Assembly (NCBI GenBank): GCA_021464245.1
Contig: JADCRB010000068.1
Location: forward strand, 8,046,134 to 8,110,133
DNA length: 64,000 bases
Direction: 5' to 3'
From: Carallia brachiata
Taxonomy: Eukaryota; Streptophyta; Magnoliopsida; Malpighiales; Rhizophoraceae
Part shown: piece after piece, positions 37,590 through 50,341 of the stretch
Layout: the number at the start of each line of letters is the position of its first letter
Numbering within the stretch: position 1 is the first letter of the stretch
Program-made: the position numbers and the translations under genes
The notes under the pieces: model-generated
Told to the model about the DNA's origin: nothing
Database searches by the model: none
Seen by the model: the letters and a program-made list of their open reading frames with translations, nothing else

Positions 37590-37745
37590 AAAACACTTTA
37601 GTAGTTAAGTTCATGCTTTTATTCTAGAAACTTGGGATTCAAATCTTAAGAATTGTGCAGTTTATATCTTAATAGACTTCCTAATAAATAAGAAAAATTA
37701 ATAAATTTATATGCAGTGGAAAATTATACTTCATATTAAGAGATG
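37590..37745 (+). mobile_element. Second SINE-like sequence
   Basis: TTTAGTAGTTAAGTTCATG (A-box-like) is followed about 30 bp later by GGGATTCAAATCTT (B-box-like), then an AT-rich tail. This is the usual shape of plant tRNA-derived SINE heads. The boxes are imperfect and no target duplication was resolved. Confidence 0.3.
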
Positions 37746-40700
37746 TGTTTGTATGTATATGAAACAATTTTCCCATATAATTTTTCCACCCACCAATCTA
37801 ACAATTAGAATGGACGAGTTTCAAATTAGATGTTCAAGTTTTTAATTATTTTGGCTGGGATGGCTGTTTAGAAACATTTTAGGTGCTATTGCTTATAAAT
37901 ATAAGGAGATACTACATGATTATAAGATTGATAACATAAAAATTTCAATAAATTCTAACACATTACAATTAAAATTAGATAAGGGTGATTGTAATTCAGA
38001 CTCCTCGTCCAATTTTGTTTAAATAATGAAGGGAAAATAGCATGGCCAGTTTGTCCACTCACTCCCAAAAACAATTTATAAAACTTTTTTTTTCCCTGTA
38101 AATCTTTCTCGTAAAATAAGTTTGTCAATTTTGGTAATCAAAAAAAGTTTGGTTGGTATATATTTTGGTTTGCCCCTTTAATTTGTTATAAGCAATTTAG
38201 GGGGAAAAAAGTTTTATTAGATGCTTTAGAAGTGAGAGAGGATCAAAATTGTAGATCTGAAATCACTCTTCCATTCATTATTTAACGAATCAAAAATTTT
38301 TATTAGCAATGATTAACAAAATACGCGGTGAGTATACAGTGATATGAATTGTTAAATTGTCACAAAGGTATTAAATTCAAAAATAAAAATAAATAAACCG
38401 TTGGATACCATTGTATAAATTATGTACTTTTCATGTAACTCACTAAACGTGTTCATATAGTCAAATTCTTGCCAAATAATGGAAGGGAGATTCATATTGC
38501 AATGAGTTTTCAACGTTGGGAGTTCAATTGTAATTAGTGTAACGTTTTATTTAATTTGTAACCGACCAGAAATTTTAAAATTTTTTTTTGTAATTAGCCC
38601 TAAAATTTGATAAAATGCGAAAAAACAATTGATAAAAATCTATCCGAGGTGGGCTTATTCTTGTGAAAATGTGCAGCGTAAAGACAAAACTTCTGTATTT
38701 TTTTGCCTTTAAGTGCAGAGGAGACACGTCGAAACTGCATTGGTGCTCAACTGGTAGGATTTTATTATGAATTTACAGTAAATCAAGTCGTTAATAATTC
38801 TAAGTTAGAGTATGGAGTCAACTCTTTTCCACACTCTTTTATTAAAAAAAAAAAAAAAAACTCTGATTTGATTCTGCAGCGGCAATTATATGCAGAAAAA
38901 GTCTCTTTTCATTCATCATATGAAAAAAAAAAAAAAAAAAGAAAAGAAAAAAAAAACAAAGGAAGTGACTGTAAGAGTTCAGGGATTTGCTGCGGTAAGT
39001 AAGCTACAAGGAGGAGATGCACGTGGTGAATAGAGTCTGAATTGGCAACGGAATTACGAATTGTTTCACATTCCCAACTCTATAAAGCGTTAAAACCTTA
39101 AATTGTCTGTCTCTTGCTGTTTTCATGCGCTCTTCAGTTCAAATCAATTCTCCATGTTTGGACTTTGAAGGGCCCACCCTGACCCTCCATCGTAAGAGCC
39201 CTCTCGATGAAATGGTTGTTGACAGAACTCTTCAGCCACATATACATATATATAATTGATAGTTTTTTTTTGTTTTTGACCAAATAGTTGACAGTTCAGT
39301 AGTAGGGCTATATTAGTTAGCATCTTGATTCAATATTCAAAAACCAAAGAACAGAATAATTGAACAGAAAGAAAGCAATGGCTTATTTATTAGCTAGTTT
39401 TGTTTTATTTGAAACCTGTCCAGAAACATCGCTGCCAAAGAAAAAATATACATATATCGCTGCCAACGGACGTGAATAACGTGTTGATGAGGAGAAACAC
39501 GAGGCTGGTTAGTGACTACAGAGTAGTGACACCAACCATGAGAGAAATCACGTACTATTACCATTTCATGCGGCGGATTGACAAGAGATTTAAATTTCTG
39601 ATTTTATAGTTGAGAGTTTAAATTTTATTAATATTAAATAATAATGTTAAATTTACGATTTACATTATAATAGTAATGAGATTAAATTTATAATTTTTTT
39701 GTGATTATAAAATATCAATCCTACTTTCTCATTTTATAAAAAAAAAAAAAACCCAAAAACGGAGAAATCATAAATTTTACGTAAATTAATAAATATAATA
39801 TTACTTTTAAAAATTCATAATTTAAACTCTATAAGAATTTTTACTAATAAATTTATCATTTTATCCTGTTTAATGGGTAAAATTATCAAAAGTAATAATT
39901 TGTCTCGGTGATGTAAACTAAAAGATGAAATGTAATGTAAATACATGACAACCAAAATTCACATTAAATGAAAGAAATAATCATTAAATTTAACGACACA
40001 ATAAATTTGTAAAAAAAAAAATTTGTATAACTTAAATTGTAAATTTTTAAAAAATATATTATATTTATTAATTTATACAAAGTCATAATTTTCTAAAATA
40101 TTATCTATTATAAATTTCAATTCATCATTTTAATTAAAAAAATATCCCTCACATAACAATTCAAGCTATTTTACTTGTAACACGTAATTCAAATAACTAA
40201 TTATCACCCATGAAGAAACGAAAAACTACTCCACAAAATGTTGATCTTTTTGGTATATACTTCACAAAGTACTAATTGAAACAGCTAATTTCTGCGAGCC
40301 CACATAAGATGTCATGAAAATGGTCACATTCTTATGCACAAAGTCACAACAGGAGCAAAGTCACAACAGGAGCAATGTCCAAGCACAGGGACCACACTCT
40401 TCTCCCAAACAACGAAAATAATTTGTCCACTAACAACAAAGAATAAGAGGACATAGATTAAACAGCATCCACACTAGGACACAACATCCAACAACAAATT
40501 GGGACAACAAATTGGGTGGGAGCACATTCTTCTATGGAGGGTGAAAAGGAGCTGCATTACTCATGTCATGTGCAGAGAGAGAATGCGAGATAGCCATATA
40601 TTATTTCTCTTCCAACACTTGCACGCATAATATAAACTTTTACAGCTATGACAGCTAACCCCATTTCACATGGGCACCAACAGCCTTGATTTTCCCCCCG

Positions 40701-40772
40701 TCTTTTTGTTTCAACGCAACCTCCACCTTTTATTTACTCCACTTTCCTTGATGGGTCCGCTTCTTTCTCCCT

Positions 40773-43359
40773 CTAAGTTGATGCGGCAGCGGATACATCC
40801 CTGCTGGAACGGTTGTACTTCATGTGACTCTTGACCAGCTGCCCAGCTGCAATGGCAGACATCAGGGAGAGCTCCCCTGCCAAGACTGAACCAGCTACTA
40901 TCGTTGCTAAGAGCCTTGAGTTCGAACCCGGTGACTCTTTACTTGAGCCTTTCACCCCAAGCAAATTCAAGCAGGCAGACTGCGATGCAAGTTGAGTCCC
41001 ACCGCCAACTGTACCCACCTATCAGAAGTAGGGAACGAACATATTAACCTTAAATGTGTAAGATAATGTATGCAAACAAATAAGACTGCAGCTTCTTAAC
41101 GAAAGACTTCAATTACCTCAATCGAAGGCATAGTCACAGAGATGTGAAGATCCTTTCCATCATTGACAGCTTCCATCATGGTGATGCAGTGAGAACTTTC
41201 AACATTCTGAGCTGGATCTTGGCCAGTGGCTATGAAGATTGCAGAGACTATGTTGCTGGCATGGGCATTAAACCCACCAAGAGAACCAGCCACAGCTGAA
41301 CCAGTAAGATTCTTGAGCATGTTGAGCTCTACAAGGGAAGCAACGCTGGTTTTCAGCACCTTCTTTACCACCTCTTCTTTGATAATTGCCTCGCAAACAA
41401 CAGATTTGCCACGACCTTCAATCCAATTTATGGCTGCGGGTTTCTTGTCCGCACAAAAATTTCCTGGACAACAGAGGAGACGCACACAAATTACAGGGAA
41501 ATGAGACAACCTAGATAACACTTACACACAGCCAACTTACATGGGCAAAAGAACCAAAATTTCTGTGCATCATTGCCATTTCATCGATGACTTCATTTGA
41601 TTGAGATAACGAGAAAATGAAAAAAAGAAATAAATAAAATGGAAAGCAGAAAATGACTCATATGATCCAAAATGATGATAAAATGGCAATGATGTGATGA
41701 CTTCATTTGATTTAGATTACGAGAACATGAAAAAATAATAATAATAATAAAACGGAAAGCAGAAAATGACTCACATGATCTGAAACACAATAAAGCGACA
41801 TCAAACATTATAAATCATAAGTGCAGTGCTGGAACAGAATACTACAAGAGATCAGGATACTGACGTGATTGATGTTTACTGATATAATATCAATGAAACC
41901 AAAATAACTTGATGTTTACCAAGTAAGTTAAAATTGTAGGCTCAAAGAACAACAACAAAATGGAATCTAAGGAAACAGTAAGGTTGATAAGGTCAACATC
42001 TGATTTAATTTCAACAACCAAATAAATGGCACAACACAACAACAAAAGGAATTTACCAGAGATGCCTACGACATCCATGTCAGGAAAATCAGTTGAAGAA
42101 AGTCAAGGACGTTCTGAACCCCTTTGGAAACCATGTTCATCCCCATTGCATCGCCTGTGCTGCAGCTAAATCTCGTGTAAAGATTCTTGCCAGCAATAGA
42201 GCACTTAATACCTTGGAGCCTCGCAAATCTACTCGATCTGCAACCCACAAAAAACAGAAGCAAAAAAAAAAAAAAAAAAAGGCTTTCAGTTTCTCCATAA
42301 CAACCCACATTTATCAACTTTCTCCTTAATCATTATTTTCATTTTAATCATCAGAAGACATTAAATAAAAAAAATCGAAGAAACAGAAAAAGAAAAAGAG
42401 AAAGACCTGTTAAAAACTACGGCCAAAGTATCGAAATTGTCAGGATTCTCTAAAAAGAACTTCAATTCGGAGGCTCTTTTAGCCGACCCAAATCTAACGA
42501 CGGGGGCCCTGGTCATGGCGTCCCTCAACACCATGCTGCTAGCCCCACCGGAGGCGTAGATGGCCTTGCATCCTCTGTTGGTGCTGGCCACCAAGCAGCC
42601 TTCCGTAGTAGCCATCGGAATCGAGTACTCGAACCCATCCAGCAACAAAGGACCGGCGATTCCCACGGGTATCTGGACGTATCCAACTGGCATTTCACAG
42701 CACTGGCCCAAAATCGAGTCGTAATCGAATCCTTCCAACGGCAAGCCCTCCAGCGACCTCCCAGTCACCCTCTGCAGCGCCTCCCGCCGTATCGTCGCCG
42801 CCCGCTTGCAATCCCCTAGCTTTGACTCTAAAGAATACGACGGAATGGCGCCGGCTACGACGGATTTGACGATCTCCTCGTCTTCTTCGGTGGCCAGAGG
42901 CGTAATTATGGGCGCAGGCGCTTCTGGACGGGCCAGCTTTGGCGGTTGTGCGGCAATGGGAGGACAGGTGACAAGATAGTTAGGGTCGGCCTCGTCCAGA
43001 TCCCACGCGTCATTAGAGGCGCGTGTGATGAATGACTGAACAAAATCGATGCCGAAGAATCCGAGGAGGTAGATGAAGGAGGCGATGAGAGAGACAAGGG
43101 CGCCGATTTCCGAGAGAGTGACGATGTGGAGGGGAGTGGAGTTACGGATCTTGTCGCGCCACCGGTGGAGGAGGTAGTACGCCACGGAGAAGAAGAGCGT
43201 GAAGAAAATGGCGTTTGTGAGGTAAAGAGGCAGCGGAAGGGCATCGGACGCTTTCGGGACGGGGGACGGGGATCGGTTGTCTTGCTTTTGATGCTTTTGA
43301 TGGAGGTGGTGCTGGCCGTTCGTGACGGCGGCTTTAGCCGGCCTACGTCGGTTGTCCAT
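40773..43359 (-). CDS. HMGR: 3-hydroxy-3-methylglutaryl-CoA reductase, four exons, one frameshift
   Basis: HMGR is the ER-anchored, rate-limiting enzyme of the cytosolic mevalonate pathway (HMG-CoA + 2 NADPH to mevalonate). Exons on the minus strand are 42407-43359, 42057-42237, 41117-41463 and 40773-41018, all with consensus borders. The intended protein is 575 residues, normal for plants. It has a variable N-terminus, two membrane spans (about 45-64 and 80-108), a linker, and the catalytic domain. Visible motifs are [19 protein letters not shown] (Glu253), [22 protein letters not shown] (Asp461), GTVGGGTQ and the C-terminal His559 in KSHMKYNRS. One base is missing in exon 2 near 42090-42093 (between VLDFLQ and DFPDMDV). 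Literal reading therefore stops before the splice donor. Everything else is intact, so an assembly error is as likely as a real null. The start is the only ATG ahead of the conserved spans. Confidence 0.95.
41586..41800 (+). repeat. Tandem duplication inside HMGR intron 2
   Basis: Two units with a period of about 111 bp. GATGACTTCATTTGATT starts at 41586 and again at 41697. Both units contain GGAAAGCAGAAAATGACTCA. It does not touch coding sequence or the splice sites. Confidence 0.85.
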
Positions 43360-43700
43360 CCCTCTTCCGGCCTAACTTTTTTTGAACTTTTTTTTTTCCC
43401 TTAAGATTTTAAAATCAAATAGATTTTTTTTTTTTTTTGGGGTGCTTTCGTAAAACCAAATTTGGAAATGGGTTTGCTACTTTACCGGCTCAAGCTTTGG
43501 GCTCATCGGAGGGAATGGGATGAGCTGAAGTTGAAGAGTTATGGGGGACGTTTTATAAAGGGCACCTCGGGAAGGAATCGCGACACCTATGCCCACAAGT
43601 GCCGAGATTGTGACGTGTCTCGCATTTTCTGCTCTCTTATTCGCGGATTAGGCACGGAAAAATTACGTAGACGGATAAAAATAGAGAAGTGTGTGAATTA
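43360..43700 (-). promoter_or_regulatory. HMGR 5' leader and upstream region
   Basis: This GC-richer stretch lies upstream of the HMGR start, with a pyrimidine/A-rich leader just before the ATG. No TATA box could be placed with confidence. The plus-strand frame at 43462-43701 has no domain. Confidence 0.35.
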
Positions 43701-43903
43701 ACATATCGTAACTGTGTATTATATTTGTATAATAATAAAATATTTAATTATTATAAAAAATTTGAAAATATTTTGTAATCATTTTTTTTTGTAAAAATTA
43801 AGAAATTTACCGTAAAAATAAATTTATTTATTACAATGCATCAATTAATATATTTATTTTTTGTGCGTCTATTTAATCACTACCTTCAGAGTATCCATTG
43901 GCC

Positions 43904-44664
43904 ATTAATCCATAGATATTAAACCCGGTCTAGCCTGATCGGTCAGACCGGTGATCCAAGCACTGGGTCAAGCCGGTTCACGTGAACAGTAATCGGGTCA
44001 TTTGAATAATAAAAATTATTTTTTTACACTTTTTACTGTGCAAACAATAAAAATAATATTTTTTAATGATGAAGAGTGGTTAAATAGTAGAAAAATTATA
44101 ATTTTTTCACTTTTTACTGTGTAAACAGTAAAAAAAAATTTTTTTAATGATAAACAGTGTTCAAATAGTAAAAATTATAAATTTTTTTCATTTTTTACTA
44201 CTTGAACAATAATATTTGTATAATATTTATACACTAAAATTTATTTTTTTTAACTTTTTACAGTGTGAATGATAAAAATAATATTTTCGTAATACTAAAC
44301 AGTATTACACAATATTTTTTTGTACAATTTAATAATTTTTTACTTTTTATAATCTATTTTTCTGTATGCAATAATTTAATATTGTTCATATATCAAATAA
44401 TATGTTACAATTGACCTTAAAAATAATTTTTTAAGAATTTTTATCAAAATTTTGATTAGTATAAATTATTTTTTAATTTGTGAAAATGTAGTTATTATGT
44501 TAAATTGTACAAAAAATTTATATATATTATTTGATATATTCATTTTCTTAATAATTAATGACCTATTTGTTGAATCAATGACCCACTGGTTGAACTAATG
44601 ACTCACTGACCCAGTCGCCTGACCGGGTTAGTGTCCGAACCGGTTTTAATAACTATGCATTAAT
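43904..44664. mobile_element. Non-autonomous terminal-inverted-repeat element (MITE-like), 761 bp
   Basis: The left end is ATTAATCCATAGATATTAAA then CCCGGT (43904-43929). The right end, reverse complemented, is ATTAATGCATAGTTATTAAA then ACCGGT (44639-44664), matching at about 22 of 26 positions. Subterminal GGTCAGACCGG-type words face CTGACCGGG words. The interior has repeated units of about 85 bp containing TTTTTTACTGTG..AAACAGTAAA, each able to fold on itself. No coding capacity. Confidence 0.75.
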
Positions 44665-46785
44665 TAAGTAATTGAACTAAATTATTATAATTATTTTTAA
44701 ATTAAAAATTATTTTCCAGTTAAAAATTTTGTTAATTAAAAATTTAATTTAATTTCAATAAACTGTTTGATTAATTAAATTTAATAGCAAAAAAAATTTT
44801 AAAATCTTAATACTCTCTTAGTAATGAAACAAGATCTTGATGTCATTAGATTATAGATGATTGATTATTTAAGATATAGTAATATTTAATTAATATTTAT
44901 CTATTATTAATAATTATATTAGTATTATTTTTATTGTTATAAAAAATAAAAAAATACATATATAAAATATTATTTCAACTCAGTTCAGTTAAATTAAAGT
45001 ATTTTAATATTAAAAATTAAAATTAAATTAAAAATTTTAATTTTTATTCAATTTAATTAACTAAATATAAAATTTATTTAATTAACTAAATATTTAGTTC
45101 AATTAAATTTAATTTTATCAATTAATTGAAATTTTCACTTTTTTTAATTCTCCTGCTGCGGACGGCTTTGGGCTAGCTAGGCTCCCACGTGTTTAGTTGG
45201 ACATTACGATGTGCCAATTTCCCGCTCTATCCACTGCGGGACTGCTTTTGGCTCCACGTGTTTAGGTGGACATACGATGCCGAACTGCCTATGCGTTGGA
45301 TACATTGCATTGCAATAATTAATCTCCTTTCAAAGTGTCAAAAAGCACCGAATCGAGCCGACTCCCACTTGAATATTGAGGAAATGTTTATTATTATTAT
45401 TATTAATTATTAATTATTTTTATTAATTATTAATTTTTATTGTTGATTATTATTATTAATAAATAAAATATTTAATTAAATTAATATTAATTATTACTGA
45501 TCAAATAATAAAATTATTATTTTAAATATTTTCTTTTCTTTTTTATTATAATTAACAATCTTTTTATTTCTATTTAATTTAAATTAGCCTCATAAAAATA
45601 TATTTATAAATTAAAAATTTATTAAATGTGCAGCTTGAAGATCAATTATAATATAGAAAAAATATAATTATTTTGGAAAACATTAATTTTTACTATACAC
45701 GATACTTTACTTATAAATTATGTTTTTGTTATGTAAAATACTGTTTATACAATAACAATAAAAGATGAAAAAATAGAGATCATTATATGTTAATTAAAAT
45801 AAGATTATTTTTATAATTTTCTCAAAAAATTTATTTTTATAATATAAGTTATTATTTATAAACAATGTAATATTATTTTATTATTTATTTAACTCTTTTT
45901 CCAAAAATAAAAGGTCAAAAAATTATATTCGTGTACTTTATAAGTTGCAGTATGGACGTCCTCTCGGCAAAGTTTAGAAAAAAAGAGTTAAAAGTGTCTT
46001 GTAGTGCTCCTCGGCTGCAGTGCAGTGTGGCGCGTCTTTTTTAAGGAGGGATATTTTTGTAATTGTACTTTTGATCAGCTATTTATGAGAATAAAAAATA
46101 ACTTGTACCTATTTTTCACGTCAATTATTTTTGAAGAATTTTATCAGCAATCAGCTACCAACATTTTTTTCAACCAAATACTTCAAGTCTTATTTTTTAA
46201 AACAATAATAATGATAGTAGCTTTTAAACGTATAATTATTACGGTTCATAAAATTGACTTGAGGTTTAAAAGGTCTTCAAACCGACATATTAATTCTTAA
46301 AAAAATAATTATTTTATGAATAAATTTAGTGTTTATATTATTAAGAGAATATTTAGTTTAACTTTTTAAATTTGTTGATTACTGATTAGTTGTAAAAAAT
46401 AATATATGAAATATTTGACAAATTTATTTTATCATATGTTGATTGCTTATAAAAGCCTTAAAAATAACTAATTAGAAATCACCTACTAAGTACTTTTAAA
46501 AGCAAATCGCTTGCTCATTCATTTATATTAACAATATCGATCCTTAATACTACTACATGATTTATCTCTTTCTCTGCTCCTATACGGATTCCGCTAGGTA
46601 GTGCTTGCAAATTTTTTTCTCACCCGATAGTTTCACCATACATGATGCCTACTTCCCCCCCCGGCCCCCTCCCCCCCTTTTTTTTTTTTTTTTTTTTTCT
46701 TCTCTCTCTTTTTATTTATGCTTTGCATGCCCATTGAGACCCCAAAGTCGATTAAACAAATTTTTGGTGGTAAATTCCAAGGATT
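44665..46785. other. AT-rich spacer
   Basis: Apart from the G-box repeat there is only AT-rich sequence with TTA microsatellite-like tracts (45389-45460). A C-run then T-run lies at 46654-46699. The frame at 46004-46300 has no domain. Confidence 0.5.
45183..45278 (+). repeat. Direct repeat with G-box cores
   Basis: A ~28-bp unit (GGCTCC.CACGTGTTTAG, TGGACAT.ACGATG) occurs twice, about 66 bp apart, near 45180 and 45247. Each carries CACGTG, the G-box bound by bZIP and bHLH factors. There is no nearby gene start that it obviously controls. The GC island around it (45150-45380) may be a transposon or gene relic. Confidence 0.6.
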
Positions 46786-46797
46786 AACTCATAATTA

Positions 46798-47682
46798 TTT
46801 GTAACGATATCATGCGCATGTCTCTGCTAACGTGCATCAAGAGCGTTTGGTCGTCGTTCGTCGCTCGGCGTTTCATTTGAGTGTTCCTGCTCCTTGGTGG
46901 GCTTTGTTCCCCTCGTGGGATTTGTTCCCTTTTGTGGGATTCGTTTCCTCGTCTCCTTGGTGCTTGTTTGGCGGTTGGGTAGCTAGTGTTTGTGCAGTGT
47001 GGGGTTTCTTGTTCGCGAGCCTTCGTGTTTGGTGCCTAAGCCGTCTCTTGGTCTTCCCGAAGGCTCCCCCACCTCCTTCCCATCTTCTGATGGGTCCGGT
47101 GGTGGGGAGGGGTGTTCTTTTGTTTTTGAGGGTGACTTTGTACAGATCGGGCTAGTTCTCGCCGGAGCTCTATATGGTTCCTTTGTGTCGTTTCTATCAC
47201 CATATTTTGCTTCGCTCGCCTTAGTTGGGTCCCTTTTCCATCTGCAGTTAGTAGTTGTTTCCGCGCACTTTGTATAGCGCTTCGGCATGGTCGGCGTTTT
47301 GCTGGCTGGTTGCTGGAGAAGATGTCGCCGACGGCCTCTTGGGTCTTGCCAATTTCCCCTGTTGCCGTTGATGAGCAAGTAGTGGCGATGGGGTTTGGAG
47401 ACCCTTTGGTCTATGCTGTCTTTCTCGACGAGCTATGGGCCAGCTGGTGTCTCTATGTGGGCCTGTTGCTTCCCAGGGCTATGGGCCCTGGCTTGCTTTC
47501 CCTTTCGGGCTGCATGTCTGCAGTTTGGTGTTGGGTTGGGCTTATGCTTTGGTGGGCTCTATCATATAGATTAGGGTGGATCGGTCAGTGTGCTGCTATA
47601 AGTTGGCTCCTTTTTAGGATGCTCGTATCTATTTGGACCTTGTGTCCTGTAATATAATGAAATTTCTTTTTGGTCAAAAAAA
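46798..47682 (+). mobile_element. LINE-type retroposon, 5' truncated or non-autonomous, ~885 bp
   Basis: A GC-richer insert in AT-rich spacer. It ends with TGTAATATAATGAAATTTC, TTTTTGGTC and a poly(A) tail, the usual 3' end of plant L1 LINEs. It is flanked by a perfect 12-bp target-site duplication, AACTCATAATTA, at 46786-46797 and 47683-47694. The long frames on both strands inside it (for example 46832-47155 and 46983-47378 minus) are by-products of composition. No reverse transcriptase is present. Confidence 0.85.
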
Positions 47683-47694
47683 AACTCATAATTA

Positions 47695-48974
47695 GATTTT
47701 GAGTAAATGATATGAAATATTTAAAATAGATAATGACTTGAAAAATTAGAAATAGTTGAATTAAAGAGCATTGATATATGTAATTTTCACATTTTTTAAA
47801 AAATATTGAAGTTCAGAAGATATGATAAATCACAATTAAAATTTAATCAGTTGGTTAACAATCAATATATTTTTAATTCGTGAGATATTATTCATTTTAT
47901 GATAAGTTTATTATATATGAGTATGTATAAATTTTTTTTTGTTCGCTTATGTATAATTACATTTGTAATAACATCAATATAAATCATTTTATTATGTAAT
48001 AGCAATAGCAAACACTATATTTGTTTTCATTTATAATCAGTAATTAGCACTAGCTAAACCAAACATGACTTATGTTTGTTAATAAAATTTCTAGATAAGC
48101 TAATGAAGTGTAGAAATAAAAAAGTCTTGCTTTTTTTTTGATGAAAAGGTTGGCCGGTAGAAAAATTCTATTAGAGAAGAGTTAAGATGACTAAACAAAT
48201 ACGATTAATGAAATTAAAAATTATTGTTATTTTAAAAATCAGTGTTTTTTTGGGGAAAAATTCAAAACTTTTTAAACAATTGTTTTTTTGTCCAATTAAA
48301 AATTTTTTTAATGTTTGTAATTTACACGTAAACTCATCTCCATTTCTCTTCTTATTTAGTTTTATGGAACCACAATCTTCTCTTTAATTGAGAAGAAAGG
48401 GAGGAGAGAAATTTCTAAAATAAACTACAAGTCTTTTATGATTTTTATTAAATATCATAATTGCAAATGCAACATGATTAACTTATCTTTACGACAAATT
48501 AAACATTGGGAAAAAAAAAGACATAGAGAGAGTAAAGCTCCACGATTCAAGGCCTACTCCATGTGCAATTGCAACGACAACCTTTACGGCATTGACTATC
48601 GCACAAAAAGCAAAAAAAAAGACATAGAAAAAGAAAAAAGAAATGCACAAAAAAAAAAGAGAAGAAAAAAAATAAGAGAATAAGAAAAATTAAGGAAATA
48701 AATTTCCCATAAAAACAAAGATTTTCTTTTTAAGGTTTTGAAAACAAAGCTGATATTTACGGCATTGACAGCGGAGCAAGGCTTCGTTGGTCTAAATCCG
48801 CCAAGCAAAGCGCCGTAGGCAGGAAGAGCTTCGGCACGAAGAACTTTAGTGGGAAATAAGTTTCGGAAAAGTTTGGCACATACATTTCATGTATTGAGAA
48901 ATACACACAAAAAATAAAATAATATTTTTTTTGTTATTTATTTTTTAACTAATTTTATATATTGTCTATATTTA
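47695..48974. other. AT-rich spacer
   Basis: No gene seen. A short GC-richer patch at 48745-48850 has no recognisable frame. The ORF at 48438-48683 is lysine-rich low complexity. Confidence 0.5.
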
Positions 48975-49934
48975 AATTTAAGATAATAATCAGATTTAAA
49001 TTTTAATTTTGTAAAAAAAAATTTCAAGTTTTTTTTCTCTTAAATAAAATAATATTTTATTCTAAATCCGGTTCGGTGCACCCGATGTACTTAGTAAAAA
49101 GTCCATAAGTTTACCTCTTGTTTGGGAAAAATTCGAGGAAGAAGAAAAAAATGAGAAAGGAATAAATATTTAGAGAAAAAAATGTACTCTAATTTTTTTT
49201 CAATATTTGAAAGCATGTAATATAAAAAAAAATGTTAACAAATATTTTGTTTGGTAATATGTAGAAAACAAGAGAAAAATATAATATATATTATAATAAT
49301 ACTTTTATTTATAAAAAAATTAAAAAAATAAAAGAACTAAGAGGGACATAAAGTAATTTCATTTACATTGTGTTTGGGAAGGGGGAAAAAGTGGGAAGGG
49401 AGAGGAAAGTGAGAGAATAAAGGTAAATTATTGTATTTAAAAAATATTTAAAATTTTAATTTAAGATAATAATCAGATTTAAATTTTAATTTTGTAAAAA
49501 AAATTTTAAATTTTTTTTCTTAAATAAAATAATATTTTATTCTAAATCCGGTTCGGCGCACCCGATGTACTTAGTAAAAAGTCCATAAGTTTACCTCTTG
49601 TTTGGGAAAAATTCGAGGAAGAAGAAAAAAGTGTGAAAGGAATGAATATTTAGAGAAAAAAATGTACTCTAATTTTTTTTAATATTTGAAAGAATGTAAT
49701 ATAAAAAAAAATGTTAACAAATATTTTGTTTGATAATATGTAGAAAATAAGATAAAAAAATAATATATGTTATAATAATACTTTTATTTATACAAAATTA
49801 AAAAAATAAAAGAACTAAGAGGGACATAAATTAATTTCATTTACATTGTATTTATGAAGGAAGAGAAAAGTGAGAGAATTAAAATAAATTATTGTACTTA
49901 AAAAATATTTGAAAAGTTGGAAAAAAAATTTTAA
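48975..49934 (+). repeat. Tandem duplication, two units of 480 bp
   Basis: The unit containing TCTAAATCCGGTTCGGTGCA and CCCGATGTACTTAG (about 49061-49095) recurs exactly 480 bp later (about 49541-49575). The two units share almost all sequence over their length, including AAAAATTCGAGGAAGAAG and AAAGAACTAAGAGGGACAT. Low divergence suggests a fairly recent event. Confidence 0.85.
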
Positions 49935-50341
49935 TTTTCCTAATCTTTTTATTCCATTAAAACAAATTCTCCCAAAAATAAAAAGAAAGTTATTAGTTCC
50001 CTACTAAATTTATTAAATAATTTAATTACCTATTATATAATTTTAAAATTATAATTTTACTTAAAAAAATATTTAGATAGAATTTATTATAAATAATAAA
50101 ATTATTATTTCAATATATTTTATCTTTCTTTTCCTTATTTTTTATCTTTTTTGTACAAAAAAAATTTATAATTTTTTTCTTTCTCATCAACTCTTTCCAT
50201 ATATAAAAAAGAATAATAAATATTATTCTCCTCTAATAATCCTATCCTCTACTTTACTTTCGCCTCCTTCACTTTTATTTCTTTAAATAATTTTATGTAA
50301 GAAAAAACAGAAAAGAAAATCAGCCGTCCACTTCCCCCTTT

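Larger units (their letters stand above)
34260..40770. other. Gene-poor region between the MULE relic and HMGR
   Basis: I find no supportable gene here. Two GC-richer islands, about 37075-37260 and 39000-39240, look like low-copy sequence, but no frame has a domain. Poly(A) and poly(T) runs account for the open frames at 38703-39002 and 36196-36393. Short duplications include an 18-bp pair at about 40340-40376 and a 19-bp pair around 36469-36540. Confidence 0.5.

Noticed and set aside
41226..41504. Plus-strand frame of 92 codons
   Set aside because: Antisense shadow of HMGR exon 3.
42906..43404. Extra frames on both strands over HMGR exon 1
   Set aside because: Alternative-frame shadows of the GC-rich first exon.
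46983..47657. Overlapping frames on both strands inside the 46.8-kb insert
   Set aside because: The sequence is a LINE-type insert with target-site duplication; the frames show no reverse transcriptase, endonuclease or gag motif.
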